From Paenibacillus harenae DSM 16969 (GTDB taxonomy: Bacteria > Bacillota > Bacilli > Paenibacillales > Paenibacillaceae): a stretch of 64,000 nt of DNA. The first letter of the stretch is position 1. Every line of letters starts with the position of its first letter. This document shows, piece by piece, positions 16,827 to 25,448 of the stretch. The DNA lies in assembly GCF_000422465.1 (NCBI RefSeq), contig NZ_AULV01000018.1, positions 1-64,000 of the forward strand. The letters are read 5' to 3'. The notes under the pieces were generated by a model. The model was not told where the DNA came from and ran no database searches. It saw nothing but the letters and a program-made list of their open reading frames with translations. The translations under genes and the position numbers were made by a program.

Positions 16827-18578
16827 ATGAAGGGGAAGAAACGTGTTGCCGTAGACCAACAGACTAAAGTCATACCGATTCAATGGGATGCAACGTTTTT
16901 TTTCGAGCGTGCGGTTCGGTCGCTGGATCGATTCCATTATGACAAGGCACTGAAATATTTTCGTCGCGCCGTCGAATACGAGCCGGAAAACCCGGTAAAC
17001 CATTGCAATATGGCCGGCATCTTATCGGAAATGGGCAATTACGAGGAATCGAACCGGATTTTGGATTGGGTCGTGCAGGAGCTTGACCCGACGATGACGG
17101 AATGCCATTTTTATATGGCGAACAACTTCGCCAACATGGAGCAATATGAAGCGGCTGAGGGTTCGCTTATTCAATATTTGGAGAAAGACGAGGAAGGCCA
17201 ATTTCTGGATGAAGCGGAAGACATGATGGATCTGCTCCATTTCGAATTGGAAAGGCCTACCCGTCTGACGAATATTAAGTCGCGCGAAGGTTTGGTCGAG
17301 CATGACCAAGCCCGTACGCTGCTGGAGGAAGGCAAGTTCACTGAGGCGGTACGCATTTTGGAGCAAATTATCGAAGGCCAGCCGGAATTCCTGGCGGCGC
17401 GCAATAATTTGGCGCTGGCTTATTATTATATGGGCATGTTCGACAAAGCGATGGAGACGATCCAAGAGGTGCTTCAGCTGGAAGCGGGCAATTTGCACGC
17501 GCTGTGCAACCTTGCGATTTTCTATCAGCATGCGAACGATGAAGAAAGCCTGCAGCCGTTAATCGAGCTGCTCTGCAAGACCGTGCCGTTCCATCAGGAG
17601 CATGTGTTTAAACTGGCAACCACAATGGGCATCTTAGGGAAGCATGGCGCCGCCTACAAGCATTTCATTCGTTTGCTGAAGGACAGCGAGCTTCATCAGG
17701 ATCCTTGCCTCTACCATTACGCCGCGGTCGCGGCATGCAATATCGGCAGATGGCAGGAGGCGGAGCGGCTGTGGAAGCAGACGATTAAGCTGGATCCGGA
17801 CTCGGGCATTCCCCACTATTATATGGACCAGCTTGAGCTCTTGCGGAGCGGAGAGCCATCGGCACAGATCAGCTATCACTACCATTTGCCGTTTGAAGAG
17901 CAGTTCAAGCTGTGGGAGAAATCGTCGGACGGCATTCCCGATCATTTGAAACGCGATCCGCTGGTCCGTTCATCCTTCTTCTGGGCGCTGCGCCACGGCG
18001 ATCAGCATACGAAGCTTCAGGTGATCCAGGCGCTGGGCATGATTGCCGACAGCGAAGTGAAGGACGTGCTGCGAACCTTCCTGCTTGAGAAGGATGAGGA
18101 TGACTATTTAAAGCGCATCGCGATTTTCGTTCTTCGGACGATCGGCGTTCAGGAGCCCCTTCATGTCATATTGGAAGGTAAAGGGACGATCATAGAGCCG
18201 AAGCGGGTCCCGTCGAGACTTCCCGTATGGGAGGATAAATGGCAGGCCGTCGTCGAGACTGCGCTTAGCAGCATGAGCAAGCAGTACGACCTCGTGCAGC
18301 AGCATGATTTAATGACGCTTTGGGTAGAGTTTCTATCGCGGGTGTACCCGGATGTTCCGAAGCTGACGAAGCCTGAGGGCTGGGCAGCCGCGCTTGAATA
18401 TTTGACGGCCAAGATGCATCGGCGGGCGATTTCCTATCACGAGGTATCGGTCCGGTACGGCACCTCGATCGCAACCGTCAGCAAGTACGTCAAGACGATT
18501 GATGAGGTTTGCGGCATTAAGGAAAAAATGAAGTCGATCAGCTCCGTTTTTGCCGCGTCAGAGCTGAAGGGCGAATAA
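16827..18578 (+). CDS. TPR-repeat protein with a C-terminal helix-turn-helix-like segment (YvcD position)
   Basis: A 583-residue cytoplasmic protein. Degenerate tetratricopeptide repeats cover residues about 25-330, for example the helix pairs ending in FRRAVEYEPENP and WKQTIKLDPDS. The middle contains helical repeats resembling HEAT units, near residues 370-430. Near residues 530-560 a motif YHEVSVRYGTSIATVSKYVKTI looks like a helix-turn-helix. ATG 16827 is preferred over TTG 16821 because GGGAGG (16811-16816) is then 10 bases away. In B. subtilis a TPR gene (yvcD) also lies between the his operon and trxB. The function is unknown. Confidence 0.8.
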   Translation: MKGKKRVAVDQQTKVIPIQWDATFFFERAVRSLDRFHYDKALKYFRRAVEYEPENPVNHCNMAGILSEMGNYEESNRILDWVVQELDPTMTECHFYMANNFANMEQYEAAEGSLIQYLEKDEEGQFLDEAEDMMDLLHFELERPTRLTNIKSREGLVEHDQARTLLEEGKFTEAVRILEQIIEGQPEFLAARNNLALAYYYMGMFDKAMETIQEVLQLEAGNLHALCNLAIFYQHANDEESLQPLIELLCKTVPFHQEHVFKLATTMGILGKHGAAYKHFIRLLKDSELHQDPCLYHYAAVAACNIGRWQEAERLWKQTIKLDPDSGIPHYYMDQLELLRSGEPSAQISYHYHLPFEEQFKLWEKSSDGIPDHLKRDPLVRSSFFWALRHGDQHTKLQVIQALGMIADSEVKDVLRTFLLEKDEDDYLKRIAIFVLRTIGVQEPLHVILEGKGTIIEPKRVPSRLPVWEDKWQAVVETALSSMSKQYDLVQQHDLMTLWVEFLSRVYPDVPKLTKPEGWAAALEYLTAKMHRRAISYHEVSVRYGTSIATVSKYVKTIDEVCGIKEKMKSISSVFAASELKGE

Positions 18579-18599
18579 CTTTAGTATGAGGTGAAAGAT

Positions 18600-19547
18600 A
18601 TGTACAAATCGATTATTATCGGTACCGGCCCTGCCGGACTAACCGCAGCCATTTACTTGGCGCGTGCCAACATGGAGCCGCTTATTATTGAAGGTCCCGA
18701 GCCGGGCGGGCAGCTTACGACGACAACGGAGGTCGAGAACTTCCCGGGCTTCCCGGAAGGAATAATGGGACCGGAGCTTATGGAGAATATGCGCAAGCAG
18801 GCTGAACGCTTCGGCGCCAAATTCATAACCGGCTGGGTGAACGGCGTGGATTTATCCGAGCGTCCATTCAAGCTGCAGGTGGAGGGCCATGGCGAGTTGA
18901 TCGGCGAGAGCGTCATTATCTCAACAGGCGCATCGGCGAAGTACCTGGGCATTCCGGGCGAGAAGGACAATGTCGGACGAGGCGTAAGCACGTGTGCGAC
19001 CTGCGACGGCTTCTTCTTCCGCGGCAAAAAAATTATCGTGGTCGGCGGCGGCGACTCGGCGATGGAAGAAGCGAACTTCTTGACCCGTTTTGCAACCAAC
19101 GTGGAGCTCGTTAACCGGCGCGATGAGCTTCGCGCTTCGAAAATCATGCAGGACCGCGCCCGACAGAACGAGAAAATCGGCTGGAGCCTGAACCGTACGC
19201 CAATTGAGGTTGTTGCGACCGGCATGGGCGTAACCGGCCTTAAAGTTCGAAACAACGCGTCCGGCGAGGAAGAAGTCATCGACACGGACGGGATATTCAT
19301 AGCCATCGGCCATACGCCGAATACGAAGTTCCTGAACGGCCAGATCGATACCGACGAACACGGCTATATCCGCGTAAAGCCGGGAACTTCCGAGACGAAT
19401 GTCCCAGGCGTATTCGCTTGCGGAGACGTGCAGGACAGCAAATACCGCCAAGCGATTACGGCTGCAGGCAGCGGTTGCATGGCGGCGCTTGATTGCGAGA
19501 GATTCCTTGAAGGAAGCATCACGCATGATTGGAGCAAATCGAAGTAA
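18600..19547 (+). CDS. trxB: Thioredoxin reductase
   Basis: A 315-residue flavoprotein that passes electrons from NADPH through FAD to thioredoxin. FAD-binding GTGPAG is at 8-13, redox-active CATC at 132-135, NADPH-binding GGGDSAMEEA near 149-158, and the C-terminal FAD motif GVFACGDVQD. ATG 18600 is chosen since GAGGTG (18588-18593) is 6 bases upstream; an in-frame GTG at 18591 is part of that site. It starts 21 bases after the TPR gene. Confidence 0.97.
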   Translation: MYKSIIIGTGPAGLTAAIYLARANMEPLIIEGPEPGGQLTTTTEVENFPGFPEGIMGPELMENMRKQAERFGAKFITGWVNGVDLSERPFKLQVEGHGELIGESVIISTGASAKYLGIPGEKDNVGRGVSTCATCDGFFFRGKKIIVVGGGDSAMEEANFLTRFATNVELVNRRDELRASKIMQDRARQNEKIGWSLNRTPIEVVATGMGVTGLKVRNNASGEEEVIDTDGIFIAIGHTPNTKFLNGQIDTDEHGYIRVKPGTSETNVPGVFACGDVQDSKYRQAITAAGSGCMAALDCERFLEGSITHDWSKSK

Positions 19548-19582
19548 ATGGTTGGGGCAAGCATCATAAGTTTGCAGAAAGG

Positions 19583-19624
19583 GGCTATACCGGCAGAGCG
19601 TATGCTTGAAGGTATAGCCTTTTC
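19583..19624 (+). terminator. Terminator after trxB
   Basis: A 9-bp stem GGCTATACC / GGTATAGCC is followed by TTTTC. It closes the TPR-trxB unit. Confidence 0.75.
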
Positions 19625-19757
19625 AACTGATAAGCGGGATGGGTCTACGGCCTGCCGTTTCACTTGATTTGCCCGTTTTTCGCGATCTTGACCGCAAGGT
19701 AAAGGAAAGCTTATAGTGTTACAGAGAAGATTAACATATCGATGAGGTGGAATAGTG

Positions 19758-20708
19758 ATGTCTGAGAAGATTTACGTTGGTGTCGATGTCGGCGGAACTG
19801 CTGTTAAGGTAGGCATTTGCAATGCGGATGGACAGCTGCTCCAGACGTACGAAGGGCCGACGGAAACGAGTAAAGGAACGGACACTATCCTTCAAAATAT
19901 TGCAAAATACGCGAAGCAAATCGTAGTCGAATCCGACTATGAATGGGAGCAGGTTGGCGGCGTCGGCGTCGGCATAGCGGGATTCCTCGACATTCCGAAC
20001 GGGATTGTCAAATTCGCGCCAAACTTGAAAATTGAAAACGTTAATTTAAAGGCCTATCTGGAGCAAGAGCTGAACACCACGGTGAAGGTCAACAACGACG
20101 CCAACGTGGCTGCGCTCGGCGAGGCTTGGGGCGGCGCGGGCAAAGGCATTGCCCACTGCGTCTGCTATACGCTTGGAACAGGCGTCGGCGGCGGCATTAT
20201 TATAGATGGCAAGATCGTAGAGGGCTATGCGGGCATGGCCGGCGAACTCGGCCATATGGCGATCGTGCCCGATCTGGAAGCGATCCAATGCGGCTGCGGC
20301 AAGATGGGCTGCTTGGAAACCGTATCTTCGGCAACCGGCATCATCCGCATGGCGAAGGATGCCGTAAGCCGCGGCGACCGTACGTCGCTGTCGCAAGTAG
20401 AGAACATTATGGCGAAAGACGTGCTCGATGCAGCCAAAGCTGGAGACGAAGTATCCATTCGCATCGTTAACCGCGCCGCCTATTATTTAGGCAAATCGCT
20501 TGCGATGATCGCGATCGTGTTGAATCCGCAATATTTTATCATTGGCGGGGGCGTATCGAAGGCAGGCGACTTCCTGTTCGACCAAATTCGCGAGGTGTTC
20601 GAGAAGTATACGCAGGATCAAGCGAAGGAAGGCGTTAAGATCGTTGCGGCAACGCTTGGCAATAACGCAGGCGTAGTAGGTGCTGCCGGCCTTATTCTAC
20701 GAGGCTAG
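19758..20708 (+). CDS. glcK: ROK-family glucokinase
   Basis: A 316-residue cytoplasmic sugar kinase that phosphorylates glucose at position 6. The ATP-binding DVGGT lies at 10-14, and the zinc-binding ROK motif CGCGKMGCLET near 180-190. GTGVGGG and NNDANVAALGE segments are typical of the ROK glucokinase group. No DNA-binding domain is present, so it is not a ROK repressor. ATG 19758 has GAGGTGG 7 bases upstream. It is followed by rapZ after 91 bases. Confidence 0.92.
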   Translation: MSEKIYVGVDVGGTAVKVGICNADGQLLQTYEGPTETSKGTDTILQNIAKYAKQIVVESDYEWEQVGGVGVGIAGFLDIPNGIVKFAPNLKIENVNLKAYLEQELNTTVKVNNDANVAALGEAWGGAGKGIAHCVCYTLGTGVGGGIIIDGKIVEGYAGMAGELGHMAIVPDLEAIQCGCGKMGCLETVSSATGIIRMAKDAVSRGDRTSLSQVENIMAKDVLDAAKAGDEVSIRIVNRAAYYLGKSLAMIAIVLNPQYFIIGGGVSKAGDFLFDQIREVFEKYTQDQAKEGVKIVAATLGNNAGVVGAAGLILRG

Positions 20709-20799
20709 CTTCATCTGAATCGCCGTTATTATCACCGCGGAACCGGCTCATGCCGCAAGGAGAGGGCTGCAGCCGTTCACGCAAGTGGGGGGATTATTC

Positions 20800-21687
20800 A
20801 TGGAAACGGGAGCAACTGTAGCGAAGCTTGTCATCATTACCGGGATGTCGGGTGCGGGCAAGACCATAGCTGTCCAAAGCCTGGAGGATCTCGGCTTCTT
20901 CTGCGTCGATAACTTACCCCCGGTACTTATTCCGAAATTCGCCGAATTAATCGAGCAGTCGAACGGTAAAATAGGGAAGGTAGCGCTCGTAATCGATTTG
21001 CGCGGACGGGAGTTTTTTACGGCGCTTTCGGAATCGCTATCGTACATGAAAGAGCATTCTACAATTAGCTGTGAGATTTTGTTCCTCGACGCAACGGACG
21101 AGGTTCTCGTGCAGCGTTATAAGGAGAGCCGCCGCAGGCATCCGCTTGCGCCGGAAGGCTTGCCGCTTGAGGGAATCCGCAATGAACGCCGCCTTCTGGA
21201 GGACTTGAAGGGTTCCGCATCCCAGGTGATCGACACCAGCATTTTGAAGCCGGTGCACTTGAAGGAACGGATTATTACGCATTTCACCAATCAAGAGCAG
21301 AACAGCCTCTCGATCAATGTGACCTCCTTCGGCTTCAAGTACGGCATTCCGATTGACGCCGATCTTATCTATGACGTACGGTTTTTGCCAAACCCGCATT
21401 ACGTAGAGCATCTGCGCCCGAATACGGGGCAGAATCCCGATGTGTATGACTATGTTATGAAATGGCCTGAAACCCAGCAATTTCTAACCAAGCTGTTAGA
21501 CATGCTGCAGTTCCTTATTCCTCTCTATCGCAAAGAAGGGAAGAGCCAGGTTGTTATCGGTATTGGCTGCACAGGCGGGAAACACCGCTCCGTCGCCATA
21601 GCCGAATATTTGGGCCGCATGCTCGGGAGCAGCGATACGGAACGTGTCCGCATCAGTCATCGTGATTCCGATCGTGACAAGCATTAA
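20800..21687 (+). CDS. rapZ: RNase adapter/GlmR-linked nucleotide-binding protein RapZ (YvcJ)
   Basis: A 295-residue P-loop protein. Walker A GMSGAGKT is at 15-22, and the C-terminal domain has the family segment [12 protein letters not shown]. Homologues bind nucleotides and, in enterobacteria, act as an adapter for RNase E on small RNAs. In Bacillota the role is less clear (YvcJ affects competence). The gene order rapZ-yvcK-whiA-crh is conserved. ATG 20800 is preferred to GTG 20785 because the GGGGGG ribosome-binding site at 20787-20792 would fall inside the longer version. Confidence 0.95.
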   Translation: METGATVAKLVIITGMSGAGKTIAVQSLEDLGFFCVDNLPPVLIPKFAELIEQSNGKIGKVALVIDLRGREFFTALSESLSYMKEHSTISCEILFLDATDEVLVQRYKESRRRHPLAPEGLPLEGIRNERRLLEDLKGSASQVIDTSILKPVHLKERIITHFTNQEQNSLSINVTSFGFKYGIPIDADLIYDVRFLPNPHYVEHLRPNTGQNPDVYDYVMKWPETQQFLTKLLDMLQFLIPLYRKEGKSQVVIGIGCTGGKHRSVAIAEYLGRMLGSSDTERVRISHRDSDRDKH

Positions 21688-21699
21688 CGGGGTGAAACG

Positions 21700-22686
21700 A
21701 TGCAGACAAGACACAAAATATTGAGGCGTCCCAAAATCGTCGTCATCGGCGGCGGAACGGGACTTTCTGTCATGCTTCGCGGACTGAAGGAGAAGCCTCT
21801 CGATATTACGGCCATCGTAACGGTCGCCGATGACGGGGGCAGCTCCGGCATTCTGCGCAATGAGCTGCAGATCCCGCCGCCGGGCGATATCCGCAACGTC
21901 TTAATGGCGCTGGCCGATGCGGAGCCGCTGCTTACGGAGGTGCTGCAGTACCGGTTCAAAAGCGTACCCGGACTCGCCGGCCACAGCTTGGGCAATCTTA
22001 TGCTTGCGGCGATGACCGACATTTCGGGCGATTTCGTTGCCGGCATTCGCGAGCTTAGCCGGGTGCTTGCGGTACGCGGAAGGGTGCTTCCGGCGGCTGA
22101 GAAAGCGATTGTGCTGAAGGCGGAGATGGCGGACGGCTCAATCGTAACGGGCGAATCCATGATTCCGAAGGCAGGGCAGGCGATTAAGCGTGTCTTTCTG
22201 GAGCCAGCCGACGTAGAGCCGCTGGAGGAGGCGGTCGAAGCGATCGAACAGGCGGATGCGATTCTGATCGGTCCCGGCAGCTTGTACACGAGTATCATTC
22301 CGAATCTGCTCGTGCCGAAGCTGGCGAGCGCGATCGTCGGTTCGGAAGCGGTTAAGCTGTTCGTATGCAATGTGATGACGCAGCCGGGCGAGACGGATAA
22401 CTACTCCGTCGGCGATCATCTGGATGCGATCCATGCCCATATCGGCCATCATTTGTTTGATTACGTGATCGTGAACGACGGTGAAATTCCGCCTCAAATT
22501 GAGAGCAGGTACGCGGAGATGGGCGCGAAGGCGGTTCATCTCGATTTGGATGCGGTGACGCAGAAGGGCTACGAGGTCATCGCGGACCGGCTTGTGCTGT
22601 TCCGGACTTTTTTGCGGCATGATGCAGAACGATTAAGCCATCATATATATAAACTGGTAGAGAACTGGATGTTAAGAAAGAGGTGA
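21700..22686 (+). CDS. yvcK: YvcK-family protein required for growth on gluconeogenic carbon (GlmR)
   Basis: A 328-residue protein of the CofD/YvcK family. The N-terminus has VVIGGGTGLSVMLRGLKE and the conserved ADDGGSSG segment near residues 44-51. In B. subtilis the protein binds UDP-GlcNAc and controls wall precursor synthesis. It begins 12 bases after rapZ and ends 6 bases before whiA. Confidence 0.95.
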   Translation: MQTRHKILRRPKIVVIGGGTGLSVMLRGLKEKPLDITAIVTVADDGGSSGILRNELQIPPPGDIRNVLMALADAEPLLTEVLQYRFKSVPGLAGHSLGNLMLAAMTDISGDFVAGIRELSRVLAVRGRVLPAAEKAIVLKAEMADGSIVTGESMIPKAGQAIKRVFLEPADVEPLEEAVEAIEQADAILIGPGSLYTSIIPNLLVPKLASAIVGSEAVKLFVCNVMTQPGETDNYSVGDHLDAIHAHIGHHLFDYVIVNDGEIPPQIESRYAEMGAKAVHLDLDAVTQKGYEVIADRLVLFRTFLRHDAERLSHHIYKLVENWMLRKR

Positions 22687-22692
22687 TAAACG

Positions 22693-23622
22693 ATGTCATT
22701 TGCGGCGCAAACGAAGAAAGAGCTGACCCTAATTGAAGCGGATAGCTGCTGCGAGAGAGCGGAGCTGTCGGCGTTGATCCGGATGAACGGCTCTGTCAGC
22801 GTATCCAGCCGCAAAGTCGTTTTGGACATCTCAACGGAAAATGCAGCCATTGCCAGAAGGATTTATTCACTGCTCAAAAAGCATTATAAGGTGCATGTCG
22901 AGCTGCTCGTCCGCAAAAAGATGAGACTCAAGAAAAACAACGTCTATATCGTCCGTATTCCGGTCGGCGTTCAAGAAATTCTGAGCGAGCTCAAAATCGT
23001 ATCGGAAGGCTTCATGTTCAACCTCGGCATCGACAAGGAGATTATTCGCAAGCCCTGCTGCAAGCGCTCCTACCTGCGCGGCGCGTTCCTGGCGGGAGGC
23101 TCCGTTAATAATCCGGAGGGCTCTTCTTACCATTTGGAAATCTCGTCGATGTACCAGGAGCATTGCGAGGCGCTCGTCGAGCTTGCGAACAAATTTGATT
23201 TGAATGCAAGATGCATCGAGCGGAAGAAGGGGTTTGTTTTCTACATCAAAGAGGGTGAGAAAATCATTGAACTTCTTAATATCGTTGGCGCGCATCAAGC
23301 GTTATTCAAGTTCGAGGACGTTCGAATTATGCGGGATATGCGTAATTCCGTCAACCGGATCGTCAACTGCGAGACGGCTAACCTGAACAAGACGATAGGC
23401 GCGGCCGTCCGGCAAATCGAGAATATCAAGCTGCTGCAAAGAGAAATCGGTCTCGACAATCTCCCGGAGAAATTGAAGGAGGTGGCCGAAATTCGGCTGC
23501 AGCATCCCGATATGAATCTGACGGAGGTCGGCGAGATGCTCCGGGGAAAGGTCAGCAAGTCGGGCGTGAATCACCGTTTGCGCAAAATCGACGAGCTTGC
23601 GGAAAAAATCCGCGGAGGTTGA
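22693..23622 (+). CDS. whiA: DNA-binding protein WhiA
   Basis: A 309-residue protein with an N-terminal homing-endonuclease-like (LAGLIDADG) fold that has lost its nuclease role, and a C-terminal helix-turn-helix (residues about 255-305, [20 protein letters not shown]). WhiA controls sporulation in actinomycetes and affects cell division in Bacillota. RBS AAGAGGTG directly before the start. Confidence 0.95.
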   Translation: MSFAAQTKKELTLIEADSCCERAELSALIRMNGSVSVSSRKVVLDISTENAAIARRIYSLLKKHYKVHVELLVRKKMRLKKNNVYIVRIPVGVQEILSELKIVSEGFMFNLGIDKEIIRKPCCKRSYLRGAFLAGGSVNNPEGSSYHLEISSMYQEHCEALVELANKFDLNARCIERKKGFVFYIKEGEKIIELLNIVGAHQALFKFEDVRIMRDMRNSVNRIVNCETANLNKTIGAAVRQIENIKLLQREIGLDNLPEKLKEVAEIRLQHPDMNLTEVGEMLRGKVSKSGVNHRLRKIDELAEKIRGG

Positions 23623-23652
23623 CCTTTTATCCTAGTGCATCGGCATGTATAA

Positions 23653-23661
23653 TGTTATAAT
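23653..23661 (+). promoter_or_regulatory. Extended -10 promoter of the crh gene
   Basis: TGT-TATAAT (TATAAT at 23656-23661) forms an extended -10 element after the whiA stop. A second TATAAT lies at 23648-23653. This suggests that crh can be transcribed apart from the upstream operon. Confidence 0.55.
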
Positions 23662-23728
23662 ATTTCTAAACGACTTTATTTTAGGGTATACGCTAATGAA
23701 TCAGTAAAATATAGGGGGTATGGTTTCC

Positions 23729-23998
23729 ATGACAAGGCTTCCGGTTGTCGTTCGTCTTAAGACGGGACTTCATGCAAGACCTGCAGCATTATTCGTACAA
23801 GAAGCGAACAAATTTTCCTCCGAAGTTTTTGTAGAGAAGGACGATAAGAAAGTGAATGCCAAATCAATTATGGGCATTATGAGCCTTGCGATCAGCTCCG
23901 GCACGGAAGTATCGATAAGTGCAGAGGGTTCAGACGCAGAACAGGCTGTAAACGCTTTAGTCGCACTCGTCAGCAAAGAAGAGCTGGAAAACCAATAA
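23729..23998 (+). CDS. crh: HPr-family phosphocarrier protein at the crh locus, with His15
   Basis: An 89-residue HPr-like protein. By gene order (yvcK-whiA-crh) and sequence (VRLKTGL, AALFVQEANKF, VNAKSIMGIMSL) it corresponds to Crh. Ser46, the site phosphorylated by HPr kinase, is present. At position 15, where B. subtilis Crh has Gln, this protein has His within GLHARPA, as in true HPr. It could thus also accept phosphate from PTS enzyme I. ATG 23729 is chosen because AGGGGGT (23713-23719) is 9 bases upstream; ATG 23720 would be too close. Confidence 0.88.
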   Translation: MTRLPVVVRLKTGLHARPAALFVQEANKFSSEVFVEKDDKKVNAKSIMGIMSLAISSGTEVSISAEGSDAEQAVNALVALVSKEELENQ

Positions 23999-24043
23999 AC
24001 AAGATGCTTCTGGGAAGAAAGGGCAGTCGGGCAGGTTCGTTAC

Positions 24044-24069
24044 GAGCTTGCGATGGCAGCTCTTTTTTT
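24044..24069 (+). terminator. Terminator after crh
   Basis: Stem GAGCT / AGCTC with a 9-base loop, followed by seven T residues. It is 46 bases after the crh stop. Confidence 0.75.
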
Positions 24070-24200
24070 GTGCCGCTTATGAGACTGTGGGAGGAAGGCA
24101 GTGCGCTACTTGTTCCCATGGAAGAGCGCAATTACATCTATAATCAGTGGTGTCGCGTGAGCGGCATGGATGCTAACGGGAAAATCACCAGCTAATTTAA

Positions 24201-24292
24201 TTAAAAACGTCTCGATTTTGAGTATAGTGGGGAAACCTCCGGTTACATACAATCGGATCTTGCGAAGAGACGAATTAGAGGGAGGTTTTTCC
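24201..24292 (+). ncRNA. Possible small RNA between crh and clpP
   Basis: A candidate promoter TTAAAA-N16-TATAGT (24201-24228) precedes about 65 bases with nested inverted repeats. CGTCTC (24208-24213) pairs with GAGACG (24267-24272), and AAACCTCC (24233-24240) pairs with GGAGGTTT (24281-24288), followed by two more T residues. The second hairpin ends like a weak terminator. No coding frame is convincing here. This may be a short regulatory RNA, or only the 3' boundary between two convergent units. Confidence 0.3.
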
Positions 24293-24335
24293 TATTAGGT
24301 GACTATTAGGAGCATATCAGGAGCAGTGAAAATGC

Positions 24336-24374
24336 AAAAAAACAGCAGGCGGAGTCTCCTCCGGCCTGCTGTTT
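24336..24374 (-). terminator. Terminator of clpP (minus strand)
   Basis: An 11-bp stem AAACAGCAGGC / GCCTGCTGTTT, with a T run on the minus strand (A run 24336-24342 on the plus strand), 18 bases after the clpP stop. Confidence 0.85.
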
Positions 24375-24391
24375 CTGCGTTCATACGGCGA

Positions 24392-24976
24392 TTAGCCCAG
24401 CTTCTCGATGACCTTATCGACAAGACCATACTCTCTCGCTTCTTCAGCGCTCATGAAGTAATCGCGATCGGTATCCTTCTCGATCCGTTCAAGCGGCTGT
24501 CCGCTGCGCTCGGCAAGAATGCCGTTCAGCTTGTCGCGCATCTTCAGAATGCGGCGCGCGCGAATTTCGATATCGCTCGCCTGTCCTTCGGCGCCGCCAA
24601 GCGGCTGATGAATCATGACCTCGCTGTTAGGCAGCGCATATCGTTTGCCCTTCGCTCCTGCGGTCAGCAGGAAGGCACCCATAGAAGCGGCCATGCCTAC
24701 GCAAATCGTGGACACGTCCGGCTTGATGAATTGCATCGTATCGTAGATGGCCATACCTGCTGTGATCGAACCGCCCGGGCTGTTGATGTAGAGAGAAATA
24801 TCCTTCTCCGGATCATCGGCGGCCAGGAACAGCATCTGAGCGATGATGGAATTTGCCACCACGTCATTTACGCCCGTACCGAGAAAAATAATGCGGTCTT
24901 TCAATAAGCGGGAGTAAATGTCATAGGCGCGTTCACCCCGATTGCTCTGCTCAATAACCATAGGCACGAAATTCAT
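24392..24976 (-). CDS. clpP: ATP-dependent Clp protease proteolytic subunit
   Basis: A 194-residue serine protease subunit that forms the double-ring ClpP chamber and works with ClpX or ClpC ATPases. The catalytic triad is visible at Ser98 (GMAASMG), His123 (MIHQP) and Asp172 (DTDRDYF). The frame is open upstream to 25057, but ATG at 24976 gives the conserved N-terminus [14 protein letters not shown] two codons earlier (24982) is better spaced from the GAGGAGGGGG ribosome-binding site and may be the true start. No CtsR-type operator (GGTCAAA repeats) is evident upstream within the window. Confidence 0.96.
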   Translation of the reverse strand: MNFVPMVIEQSNRGERAYDIYSRLLKDRIIFLGTGVNDVVANSIIAQMLFLAADDPEKDISLYINSPGGSITAGMAIYDTMQFIKPDVSTICVGMAASMGAFLLTAGAKGKRYALPNSEVMIHQPLGGAEGQASDIEIRARRILKMRDKLNGILAERSGQPLERIEKDTDRDYFMSAEEAREYGLVDKVIEKLG

Positions 24977-25090
24977 ATCCAACGTAAGCCCCCTCCTCAA
25001 CAACAATGAATGGTTAAAACGTAATCCTATAATAACGGATGAAAAGTCAAAAGTCAAAGATAGTCAAACTATCCTTCGCAGCGAAAAACA

Positions 25091-25119
25091 AAAAACCGTT
25101 CCAGCGAATAGGAACGGTT
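25091..25119 (-). terminator. Terminator of tRNA-Arg (minus strand)
   Basis: Perfect 9-bp stem AACCGTTCC / GGAACGGTT, with a T run on the minus strand, located 21 bases beyond the tRNA 3' end. Confidence 0.8.
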
Positions 25120-25140
25120 GGTATGTATCAATATAAAGGT

Positions 25141-25215
25141 TGGCGCGCCCGCTAGGAATCGAACCTAGATCTCAGGCTCCGGAGGCCTACGTCATATCCA
25201 TTGGACCACGGGCGC
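25141..25215 (-). tRNA. tRNA-Arg (CCG)
   Basis: A 75-base tRNA on the minus strand. Acceptor GCGCCCG pairs with CGGGCGC, the anticodon CCG lies in loop CTCCGGA, the T loop GTTCGATTC is standard, and CCA is encoded. A lone tRNA-Arg also lies near clpP in B. subtilis. Its promoter may be TTGCTT/TATACA on the minus strand at 25263-25237. Confidence 0.95.
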
Positions 25216-25299
25216 AAAAACAGTAGCAAAAATGATTGTATAACATTTCGTAATCGAAAGCAAGTAGAGATAGAAAATTAAATTTGTGAAAATTGTGGC

Positions 25300-25314
25300 A
25301 GAAACCGTTTTCAT
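25300..25314 (-). promoter_or_regulatory. Catabolite-responsive element (cre) upstream of cggR
   Basis: The minus strand reads ATGAAAACGGTTTCT, which fits every position of the cre consensus WTGNAANCGNWNNCW. It lies 14 bases upstream of the -35 box of the cggR promoter, a place typical for activation by CcpA. CcpA co-repressors HPr-Ser-P and Crh-Ser-P depend on the hprK and crh genes in this same window. Confidence 0.65.
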
Positions 25315-25328
25315 CAGCAAAACGGCTC

Positions 25329-25357
25329 TTGCGTCCCATATGTATTTCCGCTAAACT
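25329..25357 (+). promoter_or_regulatory. Promoter of the cggR-gapA glycolytic operon
   Basis: TTGCGT (25329-25334), 17-base spacer, TAAACT (25352-25357). The CggR operator starts six bases downstream of the -10 box, so the bound repressor would block the elongating polymerase, as in B. subtilis. Confidence 0.7.
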
Positions 25358-25362
25358 AATGG

Positions 25363-25399
25363 TGGGACTTGAAATGATACCGCGGGACATAAACGGTCC
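25363..25399 (+). promoter_or_regulatory. CggR operator
   Basis: TGGGAC-N6-TGAT-N4-CGGGAC-N6-GGTCC fits the known tandem operator of CggR (CGGGAC-N6-TGTC-N4-CGGGAC-N6-TGTCC) with a few changes in the left half. It lies 49 bases upstream of cggR and directly downstream of the promoter. Fructose 1,6-bisphosphate would relieve repression. Confidence 0.88.
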
Positions 25400-25448
25400 A
25401 GGTCAATGCACCGAATACGCCTGAAGTCGATGGAGTGAAGGATGAGAG

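Noticed and set aside
24004-24195. 63-codon frame after crh
   Set aside because: It runs through the crh terminator hairpin and T tract and has no ribosome-binding site.
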